Source: Chitinophagales bacterium | GTDB lineage: Bacteria > Bacteroidota > Bacteroidia > Chitinophagales > UBA8649 | Assembly: GCA_020635975.1 (NCBI GenBank) | Contig: JACJYT010000005.1 | Location: forward strand, 1-64,000 | DNA length: 64,000 nt | Reading direction: 5' to 3' | In this document: piece by piece, positions 18,243-28,599 of the stretch | Layout: each line of letters starts with the position of its first letter | How positions within the stretch are numbered: position 1 is the stretch's first letter | Notes under the pieces: model-generated | The model's database searches: none | Told to the model about the DNA's origin: nothing | Seen by the model: the letters and a program-made list of their open reading frames with translations, nothing else | Position numbers and translations under genes: made by a program

Positions 18243-18266
18243 AAAAAGCCTCCAAAATTAAACCCT

Positions 18267-21200
18267 ATGAGAAAATTTTTACTTTCCTTAACTCTATTAT
18301 ATTTTTCATCTGTCATGGCTCAAGGTTATGGAGATGGATGTATGCGTGTAAGATTCTTAGCTTTAGAAGCTTGGAATGAAGAATACGAAGATCCTTTTTT
18401 TAATGATGAAAGTAATTGGCAGTGGTGGTTTGCAGATGTAGGGAACTACGATGGTGCAGGCTGGGTAGGAGGTAACTGTCTTGCACAAGGCGGTTTCTTT
18501 CAAATAGGTTTTTGGAACCACACTGACGTAACAATTTATGATAGAACTTATGGCGCTGCAGGTGGAACTGCTGCGACTGTTCCTTTGTCTTACTCGCTAA
18601 GAGGACATTATGAAGGTGACGATTGCGGTGGTAGTTGTGATTATTGTACTTCTCTTTTTGATGATGATGATTATCGTTATGACGAGACGGTAAGTACTGG
18701 TATTAATTACCGTTTTGGTCCACCAAACACCTTCAACAACTTCCAACGTTTTACTAACTGGCATGGCAGTTCTGATTATGGTGGAGTGTTTAGTGTTAAT
18801 TACACTTCTCCACGACCTTTAGTTTCAGCTAACAACACACAAATTTGTTCAGGTTCTACAACTGCAGTTACTTTAAGTTTTTCTGGGGCAGTTTTTGGTG
18901 GATCTTATGTAGTTTACGATGGAGCCAGTATTATATATAATGGATCGGGTACTAGTTTTACTGTAAATATTAATAGCAGTAAAACTTATAATGTATATAC
19001 TAGAAATAATGGCGTAAATAGTCTTTGTTATTCTACCATTAGCATTAATGCTATCAATTGTGATTTTAATTGTAACACAAGAGCAAATGTATCTTGGAAT
19101 GCCTCTTACGATGTAAGTCAAGGCTTCAGCTCCAATACAAGTTTTACTTCACCAGGACAGTTTCCAACGAATTCTTATATCAGTGATATCAATGTAGATA
19201 TTAACTTTTTGAAAACGGACGGTTCTTGCGCCTCCCCTGCTAGTGGTAGTGCCTTTCATAATGAAACTTTCTTCCGTCTGAATAACTCTACTTTAGGAAG
19301 CATTAGTTTGGTGAATGGTAACTTTAGTGGAAATACGGCCTTAACCACTCCAATTACAATCACCTTTGATGAGGATGCAGGAACAGGTGTTTCTGGCTAT
19401 AATGTTACCGCAGCAAGCAATGGCGCAGTTCTAAATCCTATTGGCAACTTGGATGCTTGGAACTGGAATCTCATTAACCCTGCGCAGACTTGGAATTTGT
19501 GGGGGGGAGATAACGTAGCCTTAGATCCTTTATGTACCTATTTCTATAATTTAACGGTGTGCGGTTGTAAAACAGCAGACTATGGTTTAGCCACAGTAAA
19601 TGGTAGCTCTTCTAACATTACCATCTGTGCGGATGATCCAGGCACCATAACCTTAAGCCATAATGGATCGGCTAATGCCTTCGATAATGATGGTTACGGT
19701 GATCAATTAAGATGGTTTGTTGGCTCTTGTGGAGGATCCTTTATAGGATCAGGGATGTCTATAACCTTACCAAGTCCAACAACTACAACTACTTATTATT
19801 GCTCTTTCTATATAGATGGCGTTCCATGTAGAGGTGCCAATAACTATTGCGAAAGTATAAGCGTAAATGTAACCCCAGTTACTGTTCCGGGTACAATTAG
19901 TCCAGTTGCTCAAACGATTTGTGTTTCTTCGGTTCCAACTAATCTAACCCTTGCAGGCTACACAGGAAGTATTCTAAGATGGGAATACTCCTCTGATGGT
20001 GGTGGAACATGGGGGCCAGCAACTGGTTCTTCCACTTCCAATGTATTCTCTTTAATTCCGTATTCACCTATACCGGGAGTTCATACCTTTAGAGCTATAG
20101 TTAGCAATGGAGTTTGTAGTGCTCTACCTTCAAATGAGGTTACTTTAACCGTTAATCCAAACCCACTTCCAGGAACCGTTTCTTCTTCAGACCTAGTAGT
20201 GTGTTCAGATGATTCTTATGTACTCAATGCAAATGGATATACCGGTTCTATTCAATGGCAAGTATCTTCTACAAATGGAACAACAGGTTTTAGCGATATT
20301 GCTGGAGAAACTTCTCCTTCCTATGGCACAAGCTTAACAAATTTAGGAACGTCTGATATTAATAGATGGTACAGAATTAGGGTTGCCAATGCACCTTGTG
20401 CTACAGTAGTTTATTCATCTGCAGTTCAAATTACAATTAATCCAGTTACTGTAGGAGGTGTGGTAAGTGGTCCTATAGATAGTGTTTGTTTAAACGGAAA
20501 TCCAGGTGTGCTAAGTCTAAGTGGCAACGTTGGTGCAGTGCAAAATTGGTACCTTAGCTATAATGGAGCGGCCTATACTAATATTGCTAATATAGCTACT
20601 AACTATGCACCAGGAGTATTATCTAGTGCGGGAACTTACGATTACGTAGCGGTTGTAAAAAGTGGTGCATGTCAATTAGATACTTCTAGTTCTTTTAGAA
20701 TTACAGTTATTCCTAGCGCAGCGGTAAGCATAACAGGATTATCAGAGGTTTGCGAAGGCAGTTCCCTTACTCTAACAGCTAACCCATCAGGCGGAGTAGG
20801 AGTATATTCTTACCAGTGGTTTAGAAATGGTACTCCTGTAGGTTCAAATTCTAATACTTTAGTTACAAGTTCTTCTTTGGTACCTAGTACTTATGCCTAT
20901 ACGGTTCAACTAAGTTCGGGTCCTTGTACAGTTCTTAGCAACGCTTTCCCAGTTACTGTGAACCCTCGTCCAACAATTTCTAATATTTCGGTTCAAAATT
21001 TACAGTGTTATGGAGTAAATATTGGAGCAATCAATATAGTTGGAGTTGCCGATTCCTTCTCTATAAATAATGGCGCAAGCTTTAGTGCTTCGAATAACTT
21101 TACAGGACTAAGCGCAGGTAGTTATAATATTGTTGTTAAGAATAATTTCTTATGCACCACTACTTACAATGCAAATCCAGTTGTCATTACGCAACCAGAC

Positions 21201-24200
21201 TCTATATTGATTAATTTCAATATTGTAGAACCAAATTGTGCTACATCAAATGATGGTTCAATACAGGTCTTAGCAAGTGGAGGAACCCCTCCTTTTGAGT
21301 ATTCACTTAATGGGGCAGCTTTCCAAAACGGAAACAGTTTTACTAGTCTTGCACCAAATACCTACACTATTTCAGTAAGAGATGCTAATAACTGTATATA
21401 TTCAAAAGATACCACGCTTACGGCACAATATACTTTCGACCTAGTAATTGATTCTCTAAAAGATGTTTCTTGTCCTGGTAGTGCCGATGGCTATATTCAA
21501 TTGGGTACTTTAGGCGGTGTAGCGCCTTTTATGTTCTCGCAAGATAACGCAGTGTTTAGCTCAGATTCTGTTTATTCAAGTCTCGTTGCAGGTAATTATA
21601 CTTTTTATGCAAATGATGTGAATGGCTGTACGGATGTTATTGCTGCTACACTAGTTGAAAGTCCACCAGTTCACATAGAGCTAGATACTGTTGTTCAACT
21701 TTTATGTAATGGCGATAATTCTGGTGAAATTTATGTTAGCTTATCTGGTAGTACGCCGCCATATGCCTATGAGTGGCGACTTAACGGTAATTTGATTTCT
21801 ACTAACGAAGATATTGTTGGTTTAGCAGCAGGTTCCTACAACTTAACGGTTTCTACAAGTTCTAGTTGTCAAGCAACTCTAGCTGTAACCATAGTTAATC
21901 CTCCAATACTTAATGTTTCTACCATAGGAACAACAAATGCAAGTTGCAATGGTTTGTTAAATGGCGGAGCAAGTGTAAGCGTAACAGGAGGTACACCAAG
22001 CTATACTTATAGTTGGGTAGATGATGCAACTAGCACACAAGTAAGTACAAGTCAGAACTTAAGTGGCGTTGGAGCAGGAAACTATACTTTAACGGTAACA
22101 GATGCAAATGGCTGTACAGCAACAACAACGGCAAGTATTACGCAACCAGGAGTATTAACTGTGGTAACAGTAACAACAGATCCAAGTTGTAGCAATAGTA
22201 ATGATGGCAGTATCGTAGTGAATGTAAGCGGGGGTACAGCACCATATACCTATAGTATGAATGGTGGAGCACAACAAGGAGGCAATAGCTTCAGTGGCTT
22301 AAGTGCAGGAATCTATACGATAGATGTAGTAGATGCAAATGGTTGTAGCGCAGTGGGCAATGCTATTTTGGTAGACCAATATAGCATGAGCTTGGCAGTA
22401 CAAAGTCAAACGAATGTAAGCTGCTCAGGACAAAATGATGGAACGGTAACATTGCAAGTAACAGGCGGACAAGCACCAGTAACATATACGGTAAATGGAG
22501 CGAATGCCCAAGCGAGCAATGTATTTACTGGTTTAGCAGCAGGCTTATACACTTTTGAAGCAGTAGATGTGAATGGATGTAGTGCCAGCGTGAGTACTAC
22601 CATTACAGAAAATCCTCCGATGAGTTTAAGTTTAGATAGTACAGAAAATGTATTGTGTAACGGACAAGCAACGGGAGCGATTTATGTAAGTGCAGCAGGT
22701 GGAGCAACACCATATAGCTATAGTGTGAATGGCGGTGCAGGACAAGCAACAGGAAGTTTTGTTGGTTTAGCAGCAGGAAGCTATAATGTATTGGTAAACG
22801 ATGCGAATAACTGTAGTGTAAGCTTAAGTGTAAACATCTTCCAACCAAGTGCATTAACAGCAACAACAACAGGAACAACAAATGCAAGTTGCAATGGTTT
22901 GTTAAATGGCGGAGCAAGTGTAAGCGTAACAGGTGGAACACCGAGTTATACTTATAGTTGGGTAGATAATGCAACTAGCACACAAGTAAGTACGAGTCAG
23001 AACTTAAGTGGAGTAGGAGCAGGAAACTATACTTTAACGGTAACCGATGCAAATGGCTGTACAGCAACAACAACGGCAAGTATTACGCAACCAGGAGTAT
23101 TAACTGTGGTAACGGTAACAACAGATCCAAGTTGTAGCAATAGTAATGATGGCAGTATCGTAGTGAATGTAAGCGGCGGCACAGCACCATATACTTATAG
23201 TATGAATGGTGGAGCACAACAAGGAGGCAATAGCTTCAGTGGCTTAAGTGCAGGAATCTATACAATAGATGTAGTAGACGCAAATGGTTGTAGTGCAGTG
23301 GGCAATGCTATTTTGGTAGACCAATATAGCATGAGCTTGGCAGTACAAAGTCAAACGAATGTAAGCTGCTCAGGACAAAATGATGGAACGGTAACATTGC
23401 AAGTAACAGGCGGACAAGCACCAGTAACATATACGGTAAATGGAGCGAATGCCCAAGCGAGCAATGTATTTACTGGCTTAGCAGCAGGCTTATACACTTT
23501 TGAAGCGGTAGATGTGAATGGATGTAGTGCGAGCGTAAGTACTACCATTACAGAAAATCCTCCGATGAGTTTAAGTTTAGATAGTACAGAAAATGTATTG
23601 TGTAACGGACAAGCAACGGGAGCGATTTATGTAAGTGCAGCAGGTGGAGCAACACCATATAGCTATAGTGTGAATGGCGGTGCAGGACAAGCAACAGGAA
23701 GTTTTGTTGGTTTAGCAGCGGGAAGTTATAATGTATTGGTAAGCGATGCGAATAACTGTAGTGTAAGTTTAAGTGTAAACATCTTCCAACCAAGTGCATT
23801 AACAGCAACAACCATAGGAACAACAAATGCAAGTTGCAATGGTTTGTTAAATGGCGGAGCAAGTGTAAGCGTAACAGGAGGTACACCAAGCTATAGCTAT
23901 AGTTGGGTAGATGATGCAACTAGCACACAAGTAAGTACGAGTCAGAACTTAAGTGGAGTAGGAGCAGGAAACTATACTTTAACGGTAACGGATGCAAATG
24001 GCTGTACAGCAACAACAACGGCAAGTATTACGCAACCAGGAGTATTAACTGTGGTAACGGTAACAACAGATCCAAGTTGTAGTAATAGTAATGATGGCAG
24101 TATCGTAGTGAATGTAAGCGGGGGCACAGCACCATATACTTATAGTATGAATGGTGGAGCACAACAAGGAGGCAATAGCTTCAGTGGCTTAAGTGCAGGA

Positions 24201-27200
24201 ATCTATACGATAGATGTAGTAGATGCAAATGGTTGTAGCGCAGTGGGCAATGCTATTTTGGTAGACCAATATAGCATGAGCTTGGCAGTACAAAGTCAAA
24301 CGAATGTAAGCTGCTCAGGACAAAATGATGGAACGGTAACATTGCAAGTAACAGGCGGACAAGCACCAGTAACATATACGGTAAATGGAGCGAATGCCCA
24401 AGCGAGCAATGTATTTACTGGCTTAGCAGCAGGCTTATACACTTTTGAAGCGGTAGATGTGAATGGATGTAGTGCGAGCGTAAGTACTACCATTACAGAA
24501 AATCCTCCGATGAGTTTAAGTTTAGATAGTACAGAAAATGTATTGTGTAACGGACAAGCAACGGGAGCGATTTATGTAAGTGCAGCAGGTGGAGCAACAC
24601 CATATAGCTATAGTGTGAATGGCGGTGCAGGACAAGCAACAGGAAGTTTTGTTGGTTTAGCAGCAGGAAGCTATAATGTATTGGTAAACGATGCGAATAA
24701 CTGTAGTGTAAGCTTAAGTGTAAACATCTTCCAACCAAGTGCATTAACAGCAACAACAACAGGAACAACAAATGCAAGTTGCAATGGTTTGTTAAATGGC
24801 GGAGCAAGTGTAAGCGTAACAGGTGGAACACCGAGTTATACTTATAGTTGGGTAGATAATGCAACTAGCACACAAGTAAGTACGAGTCAGAACTTAAGTG
24901 GAGTAGGAGCAGGAAACTATACTTTAACGGTAACCGATGCAAATGGCTGTACAGCAACAACAACGGCAAGTATTACGCAACCAGGAGTATTAACTGTGGT
25001 AACGGTAACAACAGATCCAAGTTGTAGCAATAGTAATGATGGCAGTATCGTAGTGAATGTAAGCGGCGGCACAGCACCATATACTTATAGTATGAATGGT
25101 GGAGCACAACAAGGAGGCAATAGCTTCAGTGGCTTAAGTGCAGGAATCTATACGATAGATGTAGTAGATGCAAATGGTTGTAGCGCAGTGGGCAATGCTA
25201 TTTTGGTAGACCAATATAGCATGAGCTTGGCAGTACAAAGTCAAACGAATGTAAGCTGCTCAGGACAAAATGATGGAACGGTAACATTGCAAGTAACAGG
25301 CGGACAAGCACCAGTAACATATACGGTAAATGGAGCGAATGCCCAAGCGAGCAATGTATTTACTGGCTTAGCAGCAGGCTTATACACTTTTGAAGCGGTA
25401 GATGTGAATGGATGTAGTGCGAGCGTAAGTACTACCATTACAGAAAATCCTCCGATGAGTTTAAGTTTAGATAGTACAGAAAATGTATTGTGTAACGGAC
25501 AAGCAACGGGAGCGATTTATGTAAGTGCAGCAGGTGGAGCAACACCATATAGCTATAGTGTGAATGGCGGTGCAGGACAAGCAACAGGAAGTTTTGTTGG
25601 TTTAGCAGCGGGAAGTTATAATGTATTGGTAAGCGATGCGAATAACTGTAGTGTAAGTTTAAGTGTAAACATCTTCCAACCAAGTGCATTAACAGCAACA
25701 ACCATAGGAACAACAAATGCAAGTTGCAATGGTTTGTTAAATGGCGGAGCAAGTGTAAGCGTAACAGGAGGTACACCAAGCTATAGCTATAGTTGGGTAG
25801 ATGATGCAACTAGCACACAAGTAAGTACGAGTCAGAACTTAAGTGGAGTAGGAGCAGGAAACTATACTTTAACGGTAACGGATGCAAATGGCTGTATAGC
25901 AACAACAACGGCAAGTATTACGCAACCAGGAGTATTAACTGTGGTAACGGTAACAACAGATCCAAGTTGTAGCAATAGTAATGATGGCAGTATCGTAGTG
26001 AATGTAAGCGGCGGCACAGCACCATATACCTATAGTATGAATGGCGGAGCACAACAAGGAGGCAATAGCTTCGGTGGCTTAAGTGCAGGAATCTATACGA
26101 TAGATGTAGTAGATGCAAATGGTTGTAGCGCAGTGGGCAATGCTATTTTGGTAGACCAATATAGCATGAGCTTGGCAGTACAAAGTCAAACGAATGTAAG
26201 CTGCTCAGGACAAAATGATGGAACGGTAACATTGCAAGTAACAGGCGGACAAGCGCCAGTAACGTATACGGTAAATGGAGCGAATGCCCAAGCGAGCAAT
26301 GTATTTACTGGCTTAGCAGCAGGCTTATACACTTTTGAAGCGGCAGATGTGAATGGATGTAGTGCGAGCGTAAGTACTACCATTACAGAAAATCCTCCAT
26401 TAGTTGTAGTAATTGATAGTATTTCTCATATCGCTTGTGCTAATTCTAATACAGGAGCAATATATGTAAGTGTAAGTGGCGGAGATGGTATTTACAGCTA
26501 TGTTTGGACAGGAAATGTATTTACAGAAGATTTGATAAATGTTGCTTCTGGAACTTACACCTTACAGGTTACTGATGGATCTAATTGCTCTGTTTCTATA
26601 AGTGCTACCATCAATGCTCCAACTAGTTTGGCTCTTGTTGTAGCTAATTTTGGAGATGTGTTATGTGCAAATGATAGTACAGGTTATATAGATATTAGTG
26701 TTGCTGGAGGAACTGCTCCATACACTTTTGAATGGTTCGTAGGAGGTTCTAGTATTGGAGTAGATGAAGATGCCTATAATTTACCAGCGGGTTCGTATAC
26801 CATGACAGTTACAGATGCTAATGGTTGTACAGAAAGCATTAGTAAAGCCCTTATTGCTCCATCGCAATTGGTGGGTAGCATAACCATAGTAGATGAGTTA
26901 TGCTTCGGCGATAACAATGGCTCTGCAGTAGCGAATGTAAGTGGCGGTGTAGCTCCTTACTCTTATCTATGGTCTAATTTTGAAATTACTTCTTCCATTA
27001 ATAATTTAAGTGCTGGTGTAGTTACAGTTCTAGTTACGGATGATAACGGATGTGAATTGTATTTAACGGATACCGTACAAGGACCAAGTGCTCCTATAGC
27101 AATCAATTTAATTAGACAATCCAATGTTTCATGTTTTGGAGGAAATGATGGAGAAATTCTAGTTTCTGTTACTGGAGGAACTCCTAACTATACTTATACT

Positions 27201-28436
27201 TGGTCTCCTGCTATAAGCGGCGGTGGAACAAGTTTAGATAGTTTAAGTGCAGGTGTATATACCTTAACTGTAGAAGATGCTAACGGATGTACTCTTTCTA
27301 GATCTTTCGTTATTGCACAAGCCTTAGAGATCGTGAGTACGGTTAGTGTAACAAATCCGACATGTTATGGTGAAGAAACTGGATTAGCCCTTGTTGGTGC
27401 TTCAGGTGGTACACCTCCATTTGTTTATTCTTGGAACACAACACCAAGTCAATCAGGTGCTTTAGCTAATAATTTAGCAGGAGATTCAACTTATGTAGTG
27501 ACTATTACAGATTTCAATGGTTGCGTAGTTTATGATACAGCTGTGGTAGTGAATCCGGCTCAAATGCTAGTGAGCACTACCGAACAAGGGGTTACTTGTA
27601 TCTCTAATGATAATGGCGAAGTAGCCGTTGAAGTAAGTGGTGGAAATGCACCGTTTACTTATCAGTTAAATGGTTTTATGCAAACAGACAGCATTTTCGA
27701 CAATCTTGCAGTTGGAAATTACATTGTCTTTGTGGTAGATAATAACGATTGTAGTGCTTACGCGGAATTTGAGATAATTCAAAATCCAACTTTAGAAATT
27801 GATTTACAAGGTGCCGGATTTGATGGCTTGTATTGGTCAGATGAATTGTATATAGTAAGAGGCGATGAAGTTAATCTTTTAGTTGAGGTGCTTAGTTCGG
27901 GCATAGGAATTAGTAGTACGATTTGGTCGCCAACTGGTGTATATGGTGTTGATACTTCTAATTGTGGTTCGCCTTGTTTAACGCCGACAATCCAACCTCT
28001 TGAGGATGTTCGAGTTATTGTTAATGCTGTTGATGATAATGGTTGCTTGGTTTACGACACCCTATTTATTGATGTAAGTCAAGAACCAGCGGTATTTATG
28101 CCTACTGCCTTTAGTCCATATTCTAATGATATTAATAACGATTGCTTAAACGACAATTTTGAAATCAACATTTTAGGTGCTTCTAATTTAGACGTGCGAA
28201 TATTTAATAGATGGGGCGAGGAGCTTTTCCATAATCCTAACCAAGCGAATGCTCCAGCTAATCCAAATGATATTATTGATGAGTGTAATGCAGGAAATTA
28301 CAATCCAAGAAATGCATGGGACGGTACTTTCAATGGAGAGCCAATGCCAATAGGAGCTTATACTTATCAAATTGAAGCAACTATGTTTGATGGACTTAAG
28401 CAAACATTTACAGGAACAGTGACTATTATTAGATAG
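18267..28436 (+). CDS. Giant SprB-repeat surface adhesin with type B T9SS sorting domain
   Basis: The 3389-residue secreted protein has a signal peptide (1-19, ending SVMAQG) and a tryptophan- and glycine-rich N-terminal region (about 20-190). Several Ig/PKD-like domains follow up to about residue 905, then about 29 SprB-type modules (about 908-3195). Each module follows the pattern C-x-G-x2-D-G-x-I...GGTxPY-Y-x-W...L-x-AG-x-Y-x-L-x-V-x-DANGC. The end is a gliding-motility-associated C-terminal domain (about 3277-3389; FMPTAFSP, IFNRWGEELF, AWDGTFNGEPMPIGAYTYQI). That domain directs export and surface attachment by the T9SS. SprB of gliding flavobacteria is the model: a mobile adhesin moved along the cell. 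Modules at residues 1221-2711 are near-identical repeats. Confidence 0.93.
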   Translation: MRKFLLSLTLLYFSSVMAQGYGDGCMRVRFLALEAWNEEYEDPFFNDESNWQWWFADVGNYDGAGWVGGNCLAQGGFFQIGFWNHTDVTIYDRTYGAAGGTAATVPLSYSLRGHYEGDDCGGSCDYCTSLFDDDDYRYDETVSTGINYRFGPPNTFNNFQRFTNWHGSSDYGGVFSVNYTSPRPLVSANNTQICSGSTTAVTLSFSGAVFGGSYVVYDGASIIYNGSGTSFTVNINSSKTYNVYTRNNGVNSLCYSTISINAINCDFNCNTRANVSWNASYDVSQGFSSNTSFTSPGQFPTNSYISDINVDINFLKTDGSCASPASGSAFHNETFFRLNNSTLGSISLVNGNFSGNTALTTPITITFDEDAGTGVSGYNVTAASNGAVLNPIGNLDAWNWNLINPAQTWNLWGGDNVALDPLCTYFYNLTVCGCKTADYGLATVNGSSSNITICADDPGTITLSHNGSANAFDNDGYGDQLRWFVGSCGGSFIGSGMSITLPSPTTTTTYYCSFYIDGVPCRGANNYCESISVNVTPVTVPGTISPVAQTICVSSVPTNLTLAGYTGSILRWEYSSDGGGTWGPATGSSTSNVFSLIPYSPIPGVHTFRAIVSNGVCSALPSNEVTLTVNPNPLPGTVSSSDLVVCSDDSYVLNANGYTGSIQWQVSSTNGTTGFSDIAGETSPSYGTSLTNLGTSDINRWYRIRVANAPCATVVYSSAVQITINPVTVGGVVSGPIDSVCLNGNPGVLSLSGNVGAVQNWYLSYNGAAYTNIANIATNYAPGVLSSAGTYDYVAVVKSGACQLDTSSSFRITVIPSAAVSITGLSEVCEGSSLTLTANPSGGVGVYSYQWFRNGTPVGSNSNTLVTSSSLVPSTYAYTVQLSSGPCTVLSNAFPVTVNPRPTISNISVQNLQCYGVNIGAINIVGVADSFSINNGASFSASNNFTGLSAGSYNIVVKNNFLCTTTYNANPVVITQPDSILINFNIVEPNCATSNDGSIQVLASGGTPPFEYSLNGAAFQNGNSFTSLAPNTYTISVRDANNCIYSKDTTLTAQYTFDLVIDSLKDVSCPGSADGYIQLGTLGGVAPFMFSQDNAVFSSDSVYSSLVAGNYTFYANDVNGCTDVIAATLVESPPVHIELDTVVQLLCNGDNSGEIYVSLSGSTPPYAYEWRLNGNLISTNEDIVGLAAGSYNLTVSTSSSCQATLAVTIVNPPILNVSTIGTTNASCNGLLNGGASVSVTGGTPSYTYSWVDDATSTQVSTSQNLSGVGAGNYTLTVTDANGCTATTTASITQPGVLTVVTVTTDPSCSNSNDGSIVVNVSGGTAPYTYSMNGGAQQGGNSFSGLSAGIYTIDVVDANGCSAVGNAILVDQYSMSLAVQSQTNVSCSGQNDGTVTLQVTGGQAPVTYTVNGANAQASNVFTGLAAGLYTFEAVDVNGCSASVSTTITENPPMSLSLDSTENVLCNGQATGAIYVSAAGGATPYSYSVNGGAGQATGSFVGLAAGSYNVLVNDANNCSVSLSVNIFQPSALTATTTGTTNASCNGLLNGGASVSVTGGTPSYTYSWVDNATSTQVSTSQNLSGVGAGNYTLTVTDANGCTATTTASITQPGVLTVVTVTTDPSCSNSNDGSIVVNVSGGTAPYTYSMNGGAQQGGNSFSGLSAGIYTIDVVDANGCSAVGNAILVDQYSMSLAVQSQTNVSCSGQNDGTVTLQVTGGQAPVTYTVNGANAQASNVFTGLAAGLYTFEAVDVNGCSASVSTTITENPPMSLSLDSTENVLCNGQATGAIYVSAAGGATPYSYSVNGGAGQATGSFVGLAAGSYNVLVSDANNCSVSLSVNIFQPSALTATTIGTTNASCNGLLNGGASVSVTGGTPSYSYSWVDDATSTQVSTSQNLSGVGAGNYTLTVTDANGCTATTTASITQPGVLTVVTVTTDPSCSNSNDGSIVVNVSGGTAPYTYSMNGGAQQGGNSFSGLSAGIYTIDVVDANGCSAVGNAILVDQYSMSLAVQSQTNVSCSGQNDGTVTLQVTGGQAPVTYTVNGANAQASNVFTGLAAGLYTFEAVDVNGCSASVSTTITENPPMSLSLDSTENVLCNGQATGAIYVSAAGGATPYSYSVNGGAGQATGSFVGLAAGSYNVLVNDANNCSVSLSVNIFQPSALTATTTGTTNASCNGLLNGGASVSVTGGTPSYTYSWVDNATSTQVSTSQNLSGVGAGNYTLTVTDANGCTATTTASITQPGVLTVVTVTTDPSCSNSNDGSIVVNVSGGTAPYTYSMNGGAQQGGNSFSGLSAGIYTIDVVDANGCSAVGNAILVDQYSMSLAVQSQTNVSCSGQNDGTVTLQVTGGQAPVTYTVNGANAQASNVFTGLAAGLYTFEAVDVNGCSASVSTTITENPPMSLSLDSTENVLCNGQATGAIYVSAAGGATPYSYSVNGGAGQATGSFVGLAAGSYNVLVSDANNCSVSLSVNIFQPSALTATTIGTTNASCNGLLNGGASVSVTGGTPSYSYSWVDDATSTQVSTSQNLSGVGAGNYTLTVTDANGCIATTTASITQPGVLTVVTVTTDPSCSNSNDGSIVVNVSGGTAPYTYSMNGGAQQGGNSFGGLSAGIYTIDVVDANGCSAVGNAILVDQYSMSLAVQSQTNVSCSGQNDGTVTLQVTGGQAPVTYTVNGANAQASNVFTGLAAGLYTFEAADVNGCSASVSTTITENPPLVVVIDSISHIACANSNTGAIYVSVSGGDGIYSYVWTGNVFTEDLINVASGTYTLQVTDGSNCSVSISATINAPTSLALVVANFGDVLCANDSTGYIDISVAGGTAPYTFEWFVGGSSIGVDEDAYNLPAGSYTMTVTDANGCTESISKALIAPSQLVGSITIVDELCFGDNNGSAVANVSGGVAPYSYLWSNFEITSSINNLSAGVVTVLVTDDNGCELYLTDTVQGPSAPIAINLIRQSNVSCFGGNDGEILVSVTGGTPNYTYTWSPAISGGGTSLDSLSAGVYTLTVEDANGCTLSRSFVIAQALEIVSTVSVTNPTCYGEETGLALVGASGGTPPFVYSWNTTPSQSGALANNLAGDSTYVVTITDFNGCVVYDTAVVVNPAQMLVSTTEQGVTCISNDNGEVAVEVSGGNAPFTYQLNGFMQTDSIFDNLAVGNYIVFVVDNNDCSAYAEFEIIQNPTLEIDLQGAGFDGLYWSDELYIVRGDEVNLLVEVLSSGIGISSTIWSPTGVYGVDTSNCGSPCLTPTIQPLEDVRVIVNAVDDNGCLVYDTLFIDVSQEPAVFMPTAFSPYSNDINNDCLNDNFEINILGASNLDVRIFNRWGEELFHNPNQANAPANPNDIIDECNAGNYNPRNAWDGTFNGEPMPIGAYTYQIEATMFDGLKQTFTGTVTIIR
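21927..26398 (+). repeat. 945-bp in-frame tandem repeat array within the adhesin gene
   Basis: Units begin at 21927, 22872, 23817, 24762 and 25707, each exactly 945 bp (315 residues) apart. There are four full units plus a fifth that stops after three quarters. Each unit encodes four different SprB modules, named here a (TNASCNGLLNGGASVSVTGG), b (DPSCSNSNDGSIVVNVSGG), c (TNVSCSGQNDGTVTLQVTGG) and d (ENVLCNGQATGAIYVSAAGG). The array therefore holds 19 modules. Identity is near complete at nucleotide level, with few, mostly silent differences. The exact period keeps the reading frame whenever a unit is lost or gained. Confidence 0.97.
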
Positions 28437-28451
28437 TAGTTAAGTTCATTT

Positions 28452-28505
28452 AACTATAAAGAACAAAGCCTGCAAGATTACTTGCAGGCTTTGTTCTTTA
28501 TAGTT
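28452..28505 (+). terminator. Perfect 25-bp hairpin terminator after the adhesin gene
   Basis: Positions 28452-28476 are exactly complementary to 28481-28505, with a 4-base atta loop. The outer part is A/T-rich (aactataaagaac / gttctttatagtt) and the core is gcctgcaag/cttgcaggc. It starts 16 bp after the adhesin stop and is long enough to protect the 3' end of the mRNA as well as to terminate. Confidence 0.85.
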
Positions 28506-28599
28506 TAGAAATAATTTCTGTGTTGTCCTTTAGATTTGATTTTAAGAATTTTAAAGAAGAACTATAATCATTAAGATTTCTTTTTTGCTTCTTTTTTCT

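Noticed and set aside
22406..26383. Repeated antisense frames of 65 and 123 codons inside the adhesin array
   Set aside because: They recur every 945 bp because the DNA repeats; they have low-complexity Leu/His composition and no start signals. They are shadows of the adhesin frame.
21927..26398. Tandem repeats considered as a CRISPR or satellite array
   Set aside because: Units are 945 bp, in frame and protein coding, without short spacers.
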